From positions 62,001 to 126,000 of the forward strand of contig QKEL01000003.1 in the NCBI GenBank assembly GCA_003252395.1: a stretch of 64,000 bases of DNA. The letters are read 5' to 3'. The notes under the pieces are model-generated. The model had not been told where the DNA came from and ran no database searches. It saw nothing but the letters and a program-made list of their open reading frames with translations. Within the stretch, counting starts at the first letter, position 1; every line of letters starts with the position of its first letter. Position numbers and translations under genes: made by a program. Of the stretch, positions 1 to 7,082 are shown one piece after another. Source of the stretch: Spirochaetales bacterium. GTDB lineage: Bacteria; Spirochaetota; Spirochaetia; Treponematales; Treponemataceae.

Positions 1-93
1 GCCCCGAAGCATGGTCGATACGCGGTCGCTTCCCACGCAGCGCGCCCAGGGTTTCGTGAAGCGCGCGCCCTTTTCGTCGGTAGTTCGTTCCAT
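1..93 (-). CDS. Partial second GH39 glycosidase (N-terminus only)
   Basis: The reading frame opens at an ATG (93-91) three bases after the stop of the upstream GH39 gene and runs off the window. The 31 visible residues contain W-ARCVG-S-R-STMLR. This matches the start of the neighbouring GH39 enzyme (W-RVCVG-G-R-EALR), so I infer a tandem paralogue, probably another beta-xylosidase. The 3-bp spacing implies one operon. Only the N-terminus is visible, so catalytic residues cannot be checked. Confidence 0.6.
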   Translation of the reverse strand, partial: MERTTDEKGARFTKPWARCVGSDRVSTMLRG

Positions 94-96
94 CGT

Positions 97-1629
97 TTAT
101 TCCTTTTCCGCGGTGATTTCAATGAGGCTCACGCCGAAGGGTTCGACGGTCGCCGATACCCGGGCATTCCCGTCGGGCGCGGGAATCCGTTCGACCCGCA
201 CGTCCATTTCCATCCGCCGCCTCAGGACGGCAAGATCGGCCGGCAATATATGGGCGGGGGAACCCATCTCGGCCCAGGCATCGTACACGCTTCCGTGGTC
301 GCGGTCAAACCGCGTGATCTGCGCGCGCGCGACCCGGCCCGGCGCCGACACGGCCAGGTCGAACCGGATCGCCTTTTTGTCCCGGAAGAGCCCGTATATC
401 TCGGCGCCCTTGGCCGAGGCCAGGAGGCGGCTATCGTTGGCGTCGTCGCGGTAGTGGCAATAATTCCAGGCAAGGACCGCCACCGTCCCGTCCGCGCGGC
501 GGGTTACGATATGGGAGTCGCCCCGGGACAGCACCTCCCCGCCCAAGCGGGAAAGGAACCAGTAGCCGTGGTAGGAGGCCTTCTTCAGCCCCTGCGCGTT
601 GACGAGGCCGAAGCCCCCGTGGAAGGGAAGGTCCCCCAGGCGGCATTCCTCGAAGATATCGCTGACCACCCAAAACGACAGGGAATCCATGAGGCCGCTA
701 ACCTTCAGGTTGTTTTCCACGAGGAAGGCGGCCATGAAGGCGGTATCGTGAACCGGGTCCCGGGGGCTCGGGCTCGAGCTCCACTCGGTATAATGCCGTT
801 CCGCGCGGGGATAGGCCGAATCGCGGAGCAGGCTGTCGCAGCCCCGGCAATCCGTTTCCAGGCGGTCGGGGCCGTCCCAAACCATGTAGCCCTTCCCCTC
901 CGGGTCCACCGGATAAAGGGTAGGATAGGGATGGGCGGAGAAAAAGTCCACGGGCAGCTTTCGGCGCGCGCACTCGTCCAGGAACTCCCTGCCCCAGGGG
1001 GGAACGCCGCTCTTGTCGCCGAAGCCCGCGCTGGCCGGGCCGCCGACGCGAAGCGCCGGGTCAACGGCCTTCACGACGCGCGCCGTCCGCTCGTACAGTT
1101 CCATATAGGCGTCGAAGTCGGCGTCTTTCCAGAAGTCCTTCAGCGTGGGCTCGTTCCATACTTCGAAGTACCACGCGCGAACTTCGGCAATCCCGTAGCG
1201 CTCTATCACGTGGCGCAAAAAACGCTCTATCAGGGCCTCCCACCGCGCCCAATCCTTGGGAGGCGTCACGTTGCCCTTCCACCAGAATATGGTTTGGTCG
1301 GAACTGGCCAGATCGTAGGGCATGAAGCCGAATTCGACGAAGGGCCTGATCCCGAGGGAAAGCCAATGGTCGTATACCAGGTCGACGTACTGCCAATTGT
1401 AGATCGGCTGGCCGTTTTCCTCCCGGTAGACCATCATGTCCTCGTGAAAGAGGCCGTGCATGCGGATGTACGAGAAGGGGAAATCCCGCTGAACCATTTC
1501 AAGGTGCTTTTGGAAATCGGCGCGCAGGGCCTCGCCGACCCTCCCGCCGCCCACGCAGACGCGCCAGTAGGGAACCAGGGGCTCGCCCGGAGAGGCGGAA
1601 CAATCGATAGACACGGGAATAGTAGTCAT
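97..1629 (-). CDS. xynB: GH39 family beta-xylosidase
   Basis: A 510-residue protein without a signal peptide, so probably cytoplasmic. It should release xylose from the non-reducing end of imported xylo-oligosaccharides. The TIM-barrel part has the family pattern: an N-terminal VCVGGGRVGEALR segment, the FSYIRMHGLF strand, and the acid/base motif WNEPTLKDFW near residue 178. A later SSSPSPRDPVHDTA region lies near the expected nucleophile strand. A C-terminal beta-sandwich follows. Length is normal for GH39. The start lies 6 bases downstream of a TACACT -10-like box and has no Shine-Dalgarno site. An AraC regulator is divergent and a second GH39 gene follows. The family call is firm; the exact substrate is inferred. 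Confidence 0.88.
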   Translation of the reverse strand: MTTIPVSIDCSASPGEPLVPYWRVCVGGGRVGEALRADFQKHLEMVQRDFPFSYIRMHGLFHEDMMVYREENGQPIYNWQYVDLVYDHWLSLGIRPFVEFGFMPYDLASSDQTIFWWKGNVTPPKDWARWEALIERFLRHVIERYGIAEVRAWYFEVWNEPTLKDFWKDADFDAYMELYERTARVVKAVDPALRVGGPASAGFGDKSGVPPWGREFLDECARRKLPVDFFSAHPYPTLYPVDPEGKGYMVWDGPDRLETDCRGCDSLLRDSAYPRAERHYTEWSSSPSPRDPVHDTAFMAAFLVENNLKVSGLMDSLSFWVVSDIFEECRLGDLPFHGGFGLVNAQGLKKASYHGYWFLSRLGGEVLSRGDSHIVTRRADGTVAVLAWNYCHYRDDANDSRLLASAKGAEIYGLFRDKKAIRFDLAVSAPGRVARAQITRFDRDHGSVYDAWAEMGSPAHILPADLAVLRRRMEMDVRVERIPAPDGNARVSATVEPFGVSLIEITAEKE

Positions 1630-1635
1630 GTTTTG

Positions 1636-1641
1636 AGTGTA
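1636..1641 (-). promoter_or_regulatory. Candidate -10 box for the GH39 operon
   Basis: On the minus strand TACACT sits 6 nt before the ATG at 1629, and there is no Shine-Dalgarno sequence. No good -35 is visible at 17-18 nt, which would suit activation by the divergent AraC protein. This is one of the leaderless-type starts. Confidence 0.4.
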
Positions 1642-1684
1642 GCATCGGTTTTTTCGCAGGTTCTGGCCGTATTTTGGGAATTAG

Positions 1685-1714
1685 TGGACATTTTTTGCGT
1701 TTCCCGGGCATAAT
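1685..1714 (+). promoter_or_regulatory. Promoter of the AraC regulator gene, leaderless type
   Basis: TGGACA (1685-1690), an 18-nt spacer, and CATAAT (1709-1714) lie 5 nt before the ATG at 1720. There is no Shine-Dalgarno site between promoter and start, so the mRNA should begin at or beside the start codon. Confidence 0.5.
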
Positions 1715-1719
1715 TACCC

Positions 1720-2601
1720 ATGCGCGTCCATGCGTTCGCCGAACACCGAAAATACGCCGATGAAGACTTTCCGGTATCTTGCTGGGAAGGAAGCGATTTG
1801 CGGTACGTCGCCCATTGGCACGGGGAGGTGGAACTGCTCTTCGTGTCCCGGGGGCGCCTCCGCATGAGCATCAATCAACGCCGGGTGGAATTGGGCCCCG
1901 GAGACCTGGCGATAGTCGGCTCAAACGCGATCCATTATTACGAGGGGGCCGACGAGGCCTGCCGGTACCGGATCGTTATCTTTTCCCCCGAGCTGACGGG
2001 CCGCCCCGAGGGCTGGTCCCCGCGCGGCGCGGGGGCGCAAAGCGTCGTTCGCGGCGTTTCCGGCAGGGTGAACCCCCTCTGGGCCGATATTCCCCGCCTC
2101 ATGGGAACCGCCGTCCGGGAAGCCGCGGCCCGAGAAAAGGCGTGGCAGGCCATGGTCCACGCGGCCCTCTGGGAAATCACCGCCCGCCTGGATCGCCTGG
2201 GGCTCCCGGGAGAGGGCCCGCTTCCCGACGACCGGGGGGAATCGGCCCTCGACCGGATGCAAAAGGCGATTCGCTACCTCCACCGGAATTTCCTAAAACC
2301 CGTCGGCCTCGCCGAGGCGGCGCGGGCGGCGGCCTTGTGTCCCACGCATTTCTCGCGCCTCTTTTCGCGGTTCACCGGGCAAAACCTCAGCTCCTTCCTG
2401 AACGGGCTGCGGGTCGAGAAGGCGAAGGAACGGCTCGAGGGAACCGAGCGCATCGTGGATATCGCCCTCGCCTGCGGCTTTGAAAGCGTGCGGAGCTTCA
2501 ATCGCGCCTTTAAGGCCCATACCGGGCAAACGCCCCGCGACTACCGGCGAAACGGGGCCGGCGGCGTGGCTCTCGCGGCCGCGGAAGTCAATGCAGAATG
2601 A
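1720..2601 (+). CDS. AraC family regulator with cupin sensor domain
   Basis: A 293-residue DNA-binding regulator. The N-terminal part (about 1-140) has the cupin pattern of AraC sugar sensors: the WHGEVELLFV strand and LGPGDLAIVG. The C-terminal part (about 180-285) carries two helix-turn-helix units, AEAARAAALCPTHFSRLFSR and DIALACGFESVRSFNRAFK, followed by TGQTPRDYR. It is divergent from the GH39 operon and is its likely activator in response to xylose or xylo-oligosaccharide. That role is inferred from position. Its 3' end overlaps the convergent LysE gene by 14 bp. Confidence 0.88.
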   Translation: MRVHAFAEHRKYADEDFPVSCWEGSDLRYVAHWHGEVELLFVSRGRLRMSINQRRVELGPGDLAIVGSNAIHYYEGADEACRYRIVIFSPELTGRPEGWSPRGAGAQSVVRGVSGRVNPLWADIPRLMGTAVREAAAREKAWQAMVHAALWEITARLDRLGLPGEGPLPDDRGESALDRMQKAIRYLHRNFLKPVGLAEAARAAALCPTHFSRLFSRFTGQNLSSFLNGLRVEKAKERLEGTERIVDIALACGFESVRSFNRAFKAHTGQTPRDYRRNGAGGVALAAAEVNAE

Positions 2602-3184
2602 ACGCCGCCGAGCCCGCCGTAAGGAGTCCCAGGCCGTACCGTATTCTCTTCTGAGACCGGGGATTCTTCATCCAGCCGTTCAGCATAGAGCCGAATAGGG
2701 CCCACAAAGAAATCGATGCGAAGGCGATCACCGCGAAGGAAAGCGCGATGAAGGCCACCGACGGCAGGTAGCCGTCGCCGGCGAGGGGATACACCGTCAT
2801 GGCCGTTATGGTAATAACGTAGGCCTTGGGATTGAGGTACTGAAACCCGGCGCCCTCGAGCACGGAAAAGGGCCGGTCGGCGGTCGCGCGCTCCGTGCCC
2901 GGCCCCGCGGTAAAGGCGATCTTCCAGGCCAAATACAGGATATATGCCGTTCCGGCGATCTTTAATACGCCGTGTACCGCGGGAAAACGCTCGAATAACA
3001 AGCCCAGCCCCAAGGCGCTTAAGAGGAGCTGGCTGAGCATTCCCAAAACGACGCCCACGATGTGGGGCAGCGTGGCGCGGTAACCGAAACGCGCGCCCGA
3101 GGCGGTGAGCAGCATGTTGTTCGGGCCCGGCGTAATGGCCATGGTCAGCACGAATAGGGTTACCGGCAAGATAATCGATTCCAT
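2588..3184 (-). CDS. LysE/RhtB family amino-acid exporter
   Basis: A 198-residue inner-membrane protein with about six hydrophobic segments. The family signature ITPGPNNMLL lies near residue 16-25, and a YLAWKIA segment follows. These proteins export amino acids or related metabolites. I placed the start at 3184, not at the upstream in-frame ATG at 3256, because AGGAGG lies 5 bases upstream and the hydrophobic N-terminus begins there. The gene is divergent from a MocR regulator, a common arrangement in which MocR controls the exporter. Substrate unknown. Confidence 0.87.
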   Translation of the reverse strand: MESIILPVTLFVLTMAITPGPNNMLLTASGARFGYRATLPHIVGVVLGMLSQLLLSALGLGLLFERFPAVHGVLKIAGTAYILYLAWKIAFTAGPGTERATADRPFSVLEGAGFQYLNPKAYVITITAMTVYPLAGDGYLPSVAFIALSFAVIAFASISLWALFGSMLNGWMKNPRSQKRIRYGLGLLTAGSAAFILH

Positions 3185-3227
3185 AAAGCCTCCTGATGCG
3201 TGATGCCCCATACTGTCCCGTTTAGCG

Positions 3228-3263
3228 CAATCGTAACAGATACACGCAATTGACAATCGATAC
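3228..3263. promoter_or_regulatory. Direct repeat, candidate MocR operator
   Basis: CAATCGTAAC (3228-3237) and CAATCGATAC (3254-3263) are direct repeats 26 bp apart in the divergent spacer. The second overlaps the -35 and spacer of the mocR promoter. MocR dimers such as GabR are known to bind direct repeats. Binding by this protein is inferred. Confidence 0.4.
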
Positions 3264-3278
3264 GGTACAGTTTACCCT
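3250..3278 (+). promoter_or_regulatory. Consensus promoter of the MocR gene, leaderless type
   Basis: TTGACA (3250-3255), exactly 17 nt, then TACCCT (3273-3278), then six bases and the ATG at 3285. No ribosome binding site fits between the expected start of transcription and the start codon. Confidence 0.6.
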
Positions 3279-3284
3279 TCTGTT

Positions 3285-4718
3285 ATGGAAACGCAGGGGT
3301 TCAAATACGAGGCGATCGTAGAAAGCTACGCCAAGGCGCTGGAGAACGGGACCATTCCCGCCGGCTCGAAACTGCCATCCCTCCGGGCCACCCGCGCCCG
3401 CTTCGGCTGTTCACTTTCGGTGGCCCTGCAGGCCTTCGAGATCCTGGAAGCCCAGGGGAAAATTTACGGCATCGAAAAGACCGGCTACTTCGCCGAGGCG
3501 CCGCGGCGCGCTCCCCTGCCCTCCCCGGAGGCCCAGTACTTTTCCCTTCGGTCCCTGGAGGCGAAACCCTTCAGCGTATTGAGCCGCATCGTCGCGGCGA
3601 GCAATGACCCGTCGGTCGTCCCCCTGGGGGCAGGGCTTCCCGACTCGTCCTATATACCCCTTTCGGCCTTGCGCGCCGAGTACAACCGCCTGCTCCGCGA
3701 ACGGCCGGAAATTCTCAACGAATACGAGGAAGCCCTCGGCGACGGGGAACTGCGCTTCGAGATCAGGCGCGTCATGGAGGCCCGCGGGGTAACCGTCGAC
3801 GAGGGGGAGATCCTGCCGACCAACGGCTGCACGGAAGCCCTCGCCCTGGCGATCGAAACCTGCTCCGCCCCGGGAGACGTGATCGCCATAGAAAGCCCGG
3901 TGTTTTTGGGGATTATCCAGCTGCTCAAGCTCATGAGGCGGCGGATCGTCGCCGTTCCGACCTCACCCGTAACGGGCATGGATTTGGACCGCCTGGAAGA
4001 GGCCGTGGCGGGAGAGGGGGTGAAAGCGGTTATCATGACCGCCCTCTACCAAAATCCCTTGGGGTTCGTCATGAGCGAGGAAAACCGCGAGCGTGCGGTT
4101 GCCCTCGCGCGACGGTACGACATAACGCTGATAGAGGACGACATTTATCACGATTGCGGGTTTGAGGGTCCCGCGGAACGGTGCCTCAAGGCCTTCGACA
4201 CGGACGGGAGGGTCCTGTACTGCTCCTCGTTCTCGAAAACCCTCTCCCCGGGCATGAGGATCGGCTGGCTGGCGGGCGGGAAGCGCCACCGCGAGGCGGC
4301 GGAACTGAAAATGGCCCGGACCATGGGAAACGCGCGGCTCAACCAGCGGGTTATGGCCCGGTACCTCGCCACGGGCCGCCACGAGGCCCAGATTCTCCGG
4401 CTGCGCGCCGCCATGGGCAGGCAGGAAAAGGAAATGCGCGCCCTGCTCGCCGCCGAAATGCCCGAAGGCACGGCGATCTCGCGGCCGAGGGGCGGATACT
4501 ACCTGTGGGTGGAACTGCCCGAGGGGAACGATACCCTGGAACTCTTCGAACGGGCCCTTCGGGCCGGAATCGGCATCGTGCCGGGCCAAGCCTTCTCCGC
4601 GGAACGGCGGTACGGCAACTGCATGCGCATCAGCTTCGCGAGCCCCATCACCGACCGCGTCCGGTCGGGGGTCGCCAACCTCGCCCGCCTGCTGGAACGG
4701 CCCGGCGAGGTCCGGTAG
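3285..4718 (+). CDS. MocR family regulator (GntR helix-turn-helix plus aminotransferase domain)
   Basis: A 477-residue fusion. Residues about 1-75 form a GntR winged helix (AGSKLPSLRATRARFGCS). Residues about 95-470 form a fold-type I aminotransferase with PLP-site motifs PTNGCTEALALA, IEDDIYHDC and the Schiff-base lysine in SSFSKTLSPGMRIGW, and a late RISFASP arginine. Length matches the family. MocR proteins sense PLP adducts with amino acids or amines. It probably controls the divergent LysE exporter; this is inferred from position and from the direct repeats between them. Confidence 0.9.
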   Translation: METQGFKYEAIVESYAKALENGTIPAGSKLPSLRATRARFGCSLSVALQAFEILEAQGKIYGIEKTGYFAEAPRRAPLPSPEAQYFSLRSLEAKPFSVLSRIVAASNDPSVVPLGAGLPDSSYIPLSALRAEYNRLLRERPEILNEYEEALGDGELRFEIRRVMEARGVTVDEGEILPTNGCTEALALAIETCSAPGDVIAIESPVFLGIIQLLKLMRRRIVAVPTSPVTGMDLDRLEEAVAGEGVKAVIMTALYQNPLGFVMSEENRERAVALARRYDITLIEDDIYHDCGFEGPAERCLKAFDTDGRVLYCSSFSKTLSPGMRIGWLAGGKRHREAAELKMARTMGNARLNQRVMARYLATGRHEAQILRLRAAMGRQEKEMRALLAAEMPEGTAISRPRGGYYLWVELPEGNDTLELFERALRAGIGIVPGQAFSAERRYGNCMRISFASPITDRVRSGVANLARLLERPGEVR

Positions 4719-4744
4719 CGGGCCGGGTCAGGCAGCGGGCGAAG

Positions 4745-5224
4745 TCAAGCCAAGGGCGACTGGCCGGCCAAAGCGGCCGTCTTTTCCAGGGTGTACCCCG
4801 TCTTCTCGGCGATTGAGGCAAGGCTCATGCCGCCCGCCAGCATTCGCCGCACGCAATGGGCCATGTCCTCGCCGATTTCCAGAAAATGCCCGTCGGGGTC
4901 CCGGGCGCGAAACGCCAATTGTCCCCAGGGCTGTTCCCTGGTGGCGTGTATCAGCTCGGTGCCGGGAAAGGCGAGGAGGCGGGCCTCTACCGCCGAAACG
5001 TCCTCGTACTCGAAGTACAGGACCGCGGACTCGCCCTTCACCCGCTCGCAGGGAAGGTCGCTCAGTTCCCGGAAAAGCTCCCGCCGGTACAGGGCAAGGC
5101 CGCCGAGAAAGCCCACGTTGTATATCCCGTGGTCCGACTCGACCGCGAGGCCGAAAACGGTCTCGTAAAAGCGACGCGACGCGAGCACGTCGTCCACGAC
5201 GAGGATTGCCGACTTATAACCCAT
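4745..5224 (-). CDS. VOC (glyoxalase-like) protein with C-terminal helix-turn-helix-like tail
   Basis: A 159-residue protein. Residues about 1-115 form one glyoxalase/bleomycin-resistance unit (ILVVDDVLASRRFYETVFG, then FRARDPDGHFLEIGED). The last 40 residues, with GMSLASIAEKTGYTLEKTAA, look like a small helix-turn-helix and are not part of the VOC fold. I chose the ATG at 5224 because the VOC strand starts there. It overlaps the upstream nuclease gene by 11 bp, which suggests translational coupling. Function and substrate unknown. Confidence 0.75.
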   Translation of the reverse strand: MGYKSAILVVDDVLASRRFYETVFGLAVESDHGIYNVGFLGGLALYRRELFRELSDLPCERVKGESAVLYFEYEDVSAVEARLLAFPGTELIHATREQPWGQLAFRARDPDGHFLEIGEDMAHCVRRMLAGGMSLASIAEKTGYTLEKTAALAGQSPLA

Positions 5225-6089
5225 GAAAATCGCCCCTTCCGCCCAGTATTTCGTCCAGTTCACGCCGGAGCGCCTCCTTGCGGGACGTTCCCAGCCTCAG
5301 TTCCTCCGCGGCGCGGAGGTTTCGTTCCAGCAGGGAACAGGTCACGAGCCCGAGGGCGACCAGGCCTTCCCTTTCCCGCTGGTTCAGGGTTTGCAAAACG
5401 GTCACGGGATACAAACGGTCCCGGTCTATGATTTCACGCAGGCCCTCCCCCGCCGGGTAATCCCAGGAAAGGAGCTCTATGCCGTAATGGGCCGAAAAGC
5501 GCATTGAATCGTCGGAAAACCGCGTATTGGTCACCACCCAGCCCACGAACCGCAGGTCGGCGAATTCGGGCCGGTTCCGCCTGACCGCCACGATATCGTC
5601 CACCCGGCTCCGCACGTACATGGGAACCTGAATGCTCACGTGGCCGTCGCGGGACTGGCTGTACTTGCATTCCACCAGGTGTTGGCGGCCCGAACCGGTC
5701 GCGATCACGTCCATCTCGTGGGTAACGGCCGCGCCGTCCACGGTTACGGCCACCTCGGTCGCGTAGCCCTTGGCCCGAAAAATCTCGCCGGTAAACGCCT
5801 CGAAGGGGTGCCCCGTGGGGCCCAGTTCCATCAGCGCGTTTTTAACCCGGTACCGGGCGCCGGCGATCTTCTTCCGCCTGCCCAGCCGCGAGAGGGCCCG
5901 GGCGTATATTTTCCTCGTGCTCACCCCTTCGGTGAGCCACCCCGCGATATCCGCGAGAATCTCCGCCGCCATGGCCTCGTCGGCCCCCGCGGCCCGCAGC
6001 GATTGCTCCAGTTTCCCGCTATCGAAGGCCTCCAGCTCTCCCGAAGCCTTCCGAACGTGCACGGTCCTGCCGCTTCCAAAGTCTTGCAT
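5214..6089 (-). CDS. ATP-cone plus Mrr-like PD-(D/E)xK nuclease fusion
   Basis: A 291-residue protein. Residues about 8-95 match an ATP-cone, the nucleotide-binding module of NrdR and ribonucleotide reductases (VRKASGELEAFDSGKLEQSL, with VSTRKIYARAL later). Residues about 100-215 are Mrr-like: FEAFTGEIFRAKGY, then the active-site pattern HEMDVIA and HLVECKYSQ (D, then E-x-K). The C-terminus is helical. No methyltransferase is nearby, so it is probably not a classical restriction enzyme. The start at 6089 lies 7 bases after a TATACT box; the ATG at 6131 is upstream of that box. Role unknown, perhaps nucleotide-gated DNA cleavage. Confidence 0.75.
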   Translation of the reverse strand: MQDFGSGRTVHVRKASGELEAFDSGKLEQSLRAAGADEAMAAEILADIAGWLTEGVSTRKIYARALSRLGRRKKIAGARYRVKNALMELGPTGHPFEAFTGEIFRAKGYATEVAVTVDGAAVTHEMDVIATGSGRQHLVECKYSQSRDGHVSIQVPMYVRSRVDDIVAVRRNRPEFADLRFVGWVVTNTRFSDDSMRFSAHYGIELLSWDYPAGEGLREIIDRDRLYPVTVLQTLNQREREGLVALGLVTCSLLERNLRAAEELRLGTSRKEALRRELDEILGGRGDFHGL

Positions 6090-6096
6090 GGGTTTT

Positions 6097-6121
6097 AGTA
6101 TACACGATAATTCGCTATACT
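6097..6121. promoter_or_regulatory. Back-to-back -10 boxes for two divergent genes
   Basis: On the minus strand TATACT (6102-6097) lies 7 nt before the ATG at 6089. On the plus strand TATACT (6116-6121) lies 8 nt before the ATG at 6130. Neither start has a Shine-Dalgarno site and neither box has a strong -35. The two promoters share this short A/T-rich segment. Confidence 0.45.
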
Positions 6122-6129
6122 CGTCCATC

Positions 6130-6927
6130 ATGATTATCGACGTTCACGCCCACGCCTTTCCCGATTCCCTCGCGCCGAAAGCGATGGCTTCCCTGACGAA
6201 CGCCTCCGGGGACTACAAGCCCTTCGGCGACGGCACCGTGGCCTCGCTCCTCGCGGGGATGGACGCCGCGGGGATCGACCGGTCCTTCATCGCCAATATC
6301 GCCACGAAGCCCGCGCAGGCCGGCTCGATCCTCGAGTGGTCGCTCGCGGCGAGAAGCGACCGGATACTCCCCCTCGCCGCGATACACCCGGAAAGCCCGG
6401 CCTTCGCTGAGGAAATCGCCCGGTTTCGCGAGGCCGGATTCTCGGGGGTAAAGCTCCATCCCCAGTACCAGAATTTCAACCTGGACGACGCGCGCGTCCT
6501 CCCCTTCTTTCGCGAACTCGAAAAAAGCGGCATGTTCGTTTTATCGCACGCGGGCTTCGACATCGCCTATCCCGGCGCGGACAACGCGGCCCCGTATCGC
6601 ATGCGGGCCCTCCTCGACCGAGTGCCGGACCTTGAGGTAATAGCGGCCCACCTCGGCGGCTGGAACGACTGGGAGGCCGTCGATCGCGACCTCGCCGGTG
6701 CGCAGTGCCTCTTCGACACCTCCTTCATCGCCCACGTGGAACCGCGGCTCCGGGACCGGATCATCGACCGCCACGGCGCGGACCGGATCGTCTTCGGCAG
6801 CGACTTTCCCTGGCAGCCCCTCCGCCCCCAGCTCGACCTCGTGCGATCCCTCCCCCTCCCGGCGGCCGATATCGAAAAAATTCTCGGCGGCAACGCGGCG
6901 GCCCTTTTAAAGCGCCACGGAGATTGA
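6130..6927 (+). CDS. Amidohydrolase-2 family metal-dependent hydrolase
   Basis: A 265-residue TIM-barrel hydrolase, probably cytoplasmic. Metal ligands are visible in order: DVHAHAF (HxH) at residues 4-10, KLHPQYQNF, LSHAG, AAHLGG, and the late aspartate in FGSDFPW. Length is typical of the amidohydrolase-2 / ACMSD-like group, which contains decarboxylases and hydrolases of unrelated substrates. I started it at 6130 where the HxH strand begins; a longer frame reads back into the divergent nuclease gene and is spurious. The stop TGA lies inside the terminal sequence of repeat copy A. Confidence 0.82.
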   Translation: MIIDVHAHAFPDSLAPKAMASLTNASGDYKPFGDGTVASLLAGMDAAGIDRSFIANIATKPAQAGSILEWSLAARSDRILPLAAIHPESPAFAEEIARFREAGFSGVKLHPQYQNFNLDDARVLPFFRELEKSGMFVLSHAGFDIAYPGADNAAPYRMRALLDRVPDLEVIAAHLGGWNDWEAVDRDLAGAQCLFDTSFIAHVEPRLRDRIIDRHGADRIVFGSDFPWQPLRPQLDLVRSLPLPAADIEKILGGNAAALLKRHGD

Positions 6928-7078
6928 GGCAGAAGGCGCCACGGGGGCAGCCGCCGACGCCCGAAGGCGACGGCTTGTCGTCGCGCGGAGCCCCCGCGTT
7001 CGATCGCCCCTGCAGGGTCGCCCTCCCGCGCGGCCGCGCGCGGAGAACAACCGCCCCGCTTCCCGCCCGCTGCCTCGA
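6923..7078 (-). repeat. GC-rich intergenic repeat, copy A (with inverted ends)
   Basis: Fills the gap between two convergent genes. Read on the minus strand it opens with ATCGAGGCAG and closes with CTGCCTCAAT, a near-perfect terminal inverted repeat. Inside are the shared segments GGGGGCTCCGCG, GCCTTCGGGCGTCGGCGG and CCCCCGTGGCGCCTTCTGCC. Copy B shares the last two almost exactly. It resembles a MITE or REP-type element. No coding frame seen. Confidence 0.7.
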
Positions 7079-7082
7079 TTAT

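Noticed and set aside
250-1713. Long plus-strand frame of 487 codons opposite GH39
   Set aside because: It mirrors a clear GH39 gene on the other strand and has no family match; in high-GC DNA such shadows are common.
5770-6129. N-terminal extension of the amidohydrolase
   Set aside because: The HxH strand that opens the fold starts at 6130, and the extension lies inside the divergent nuclease gene.
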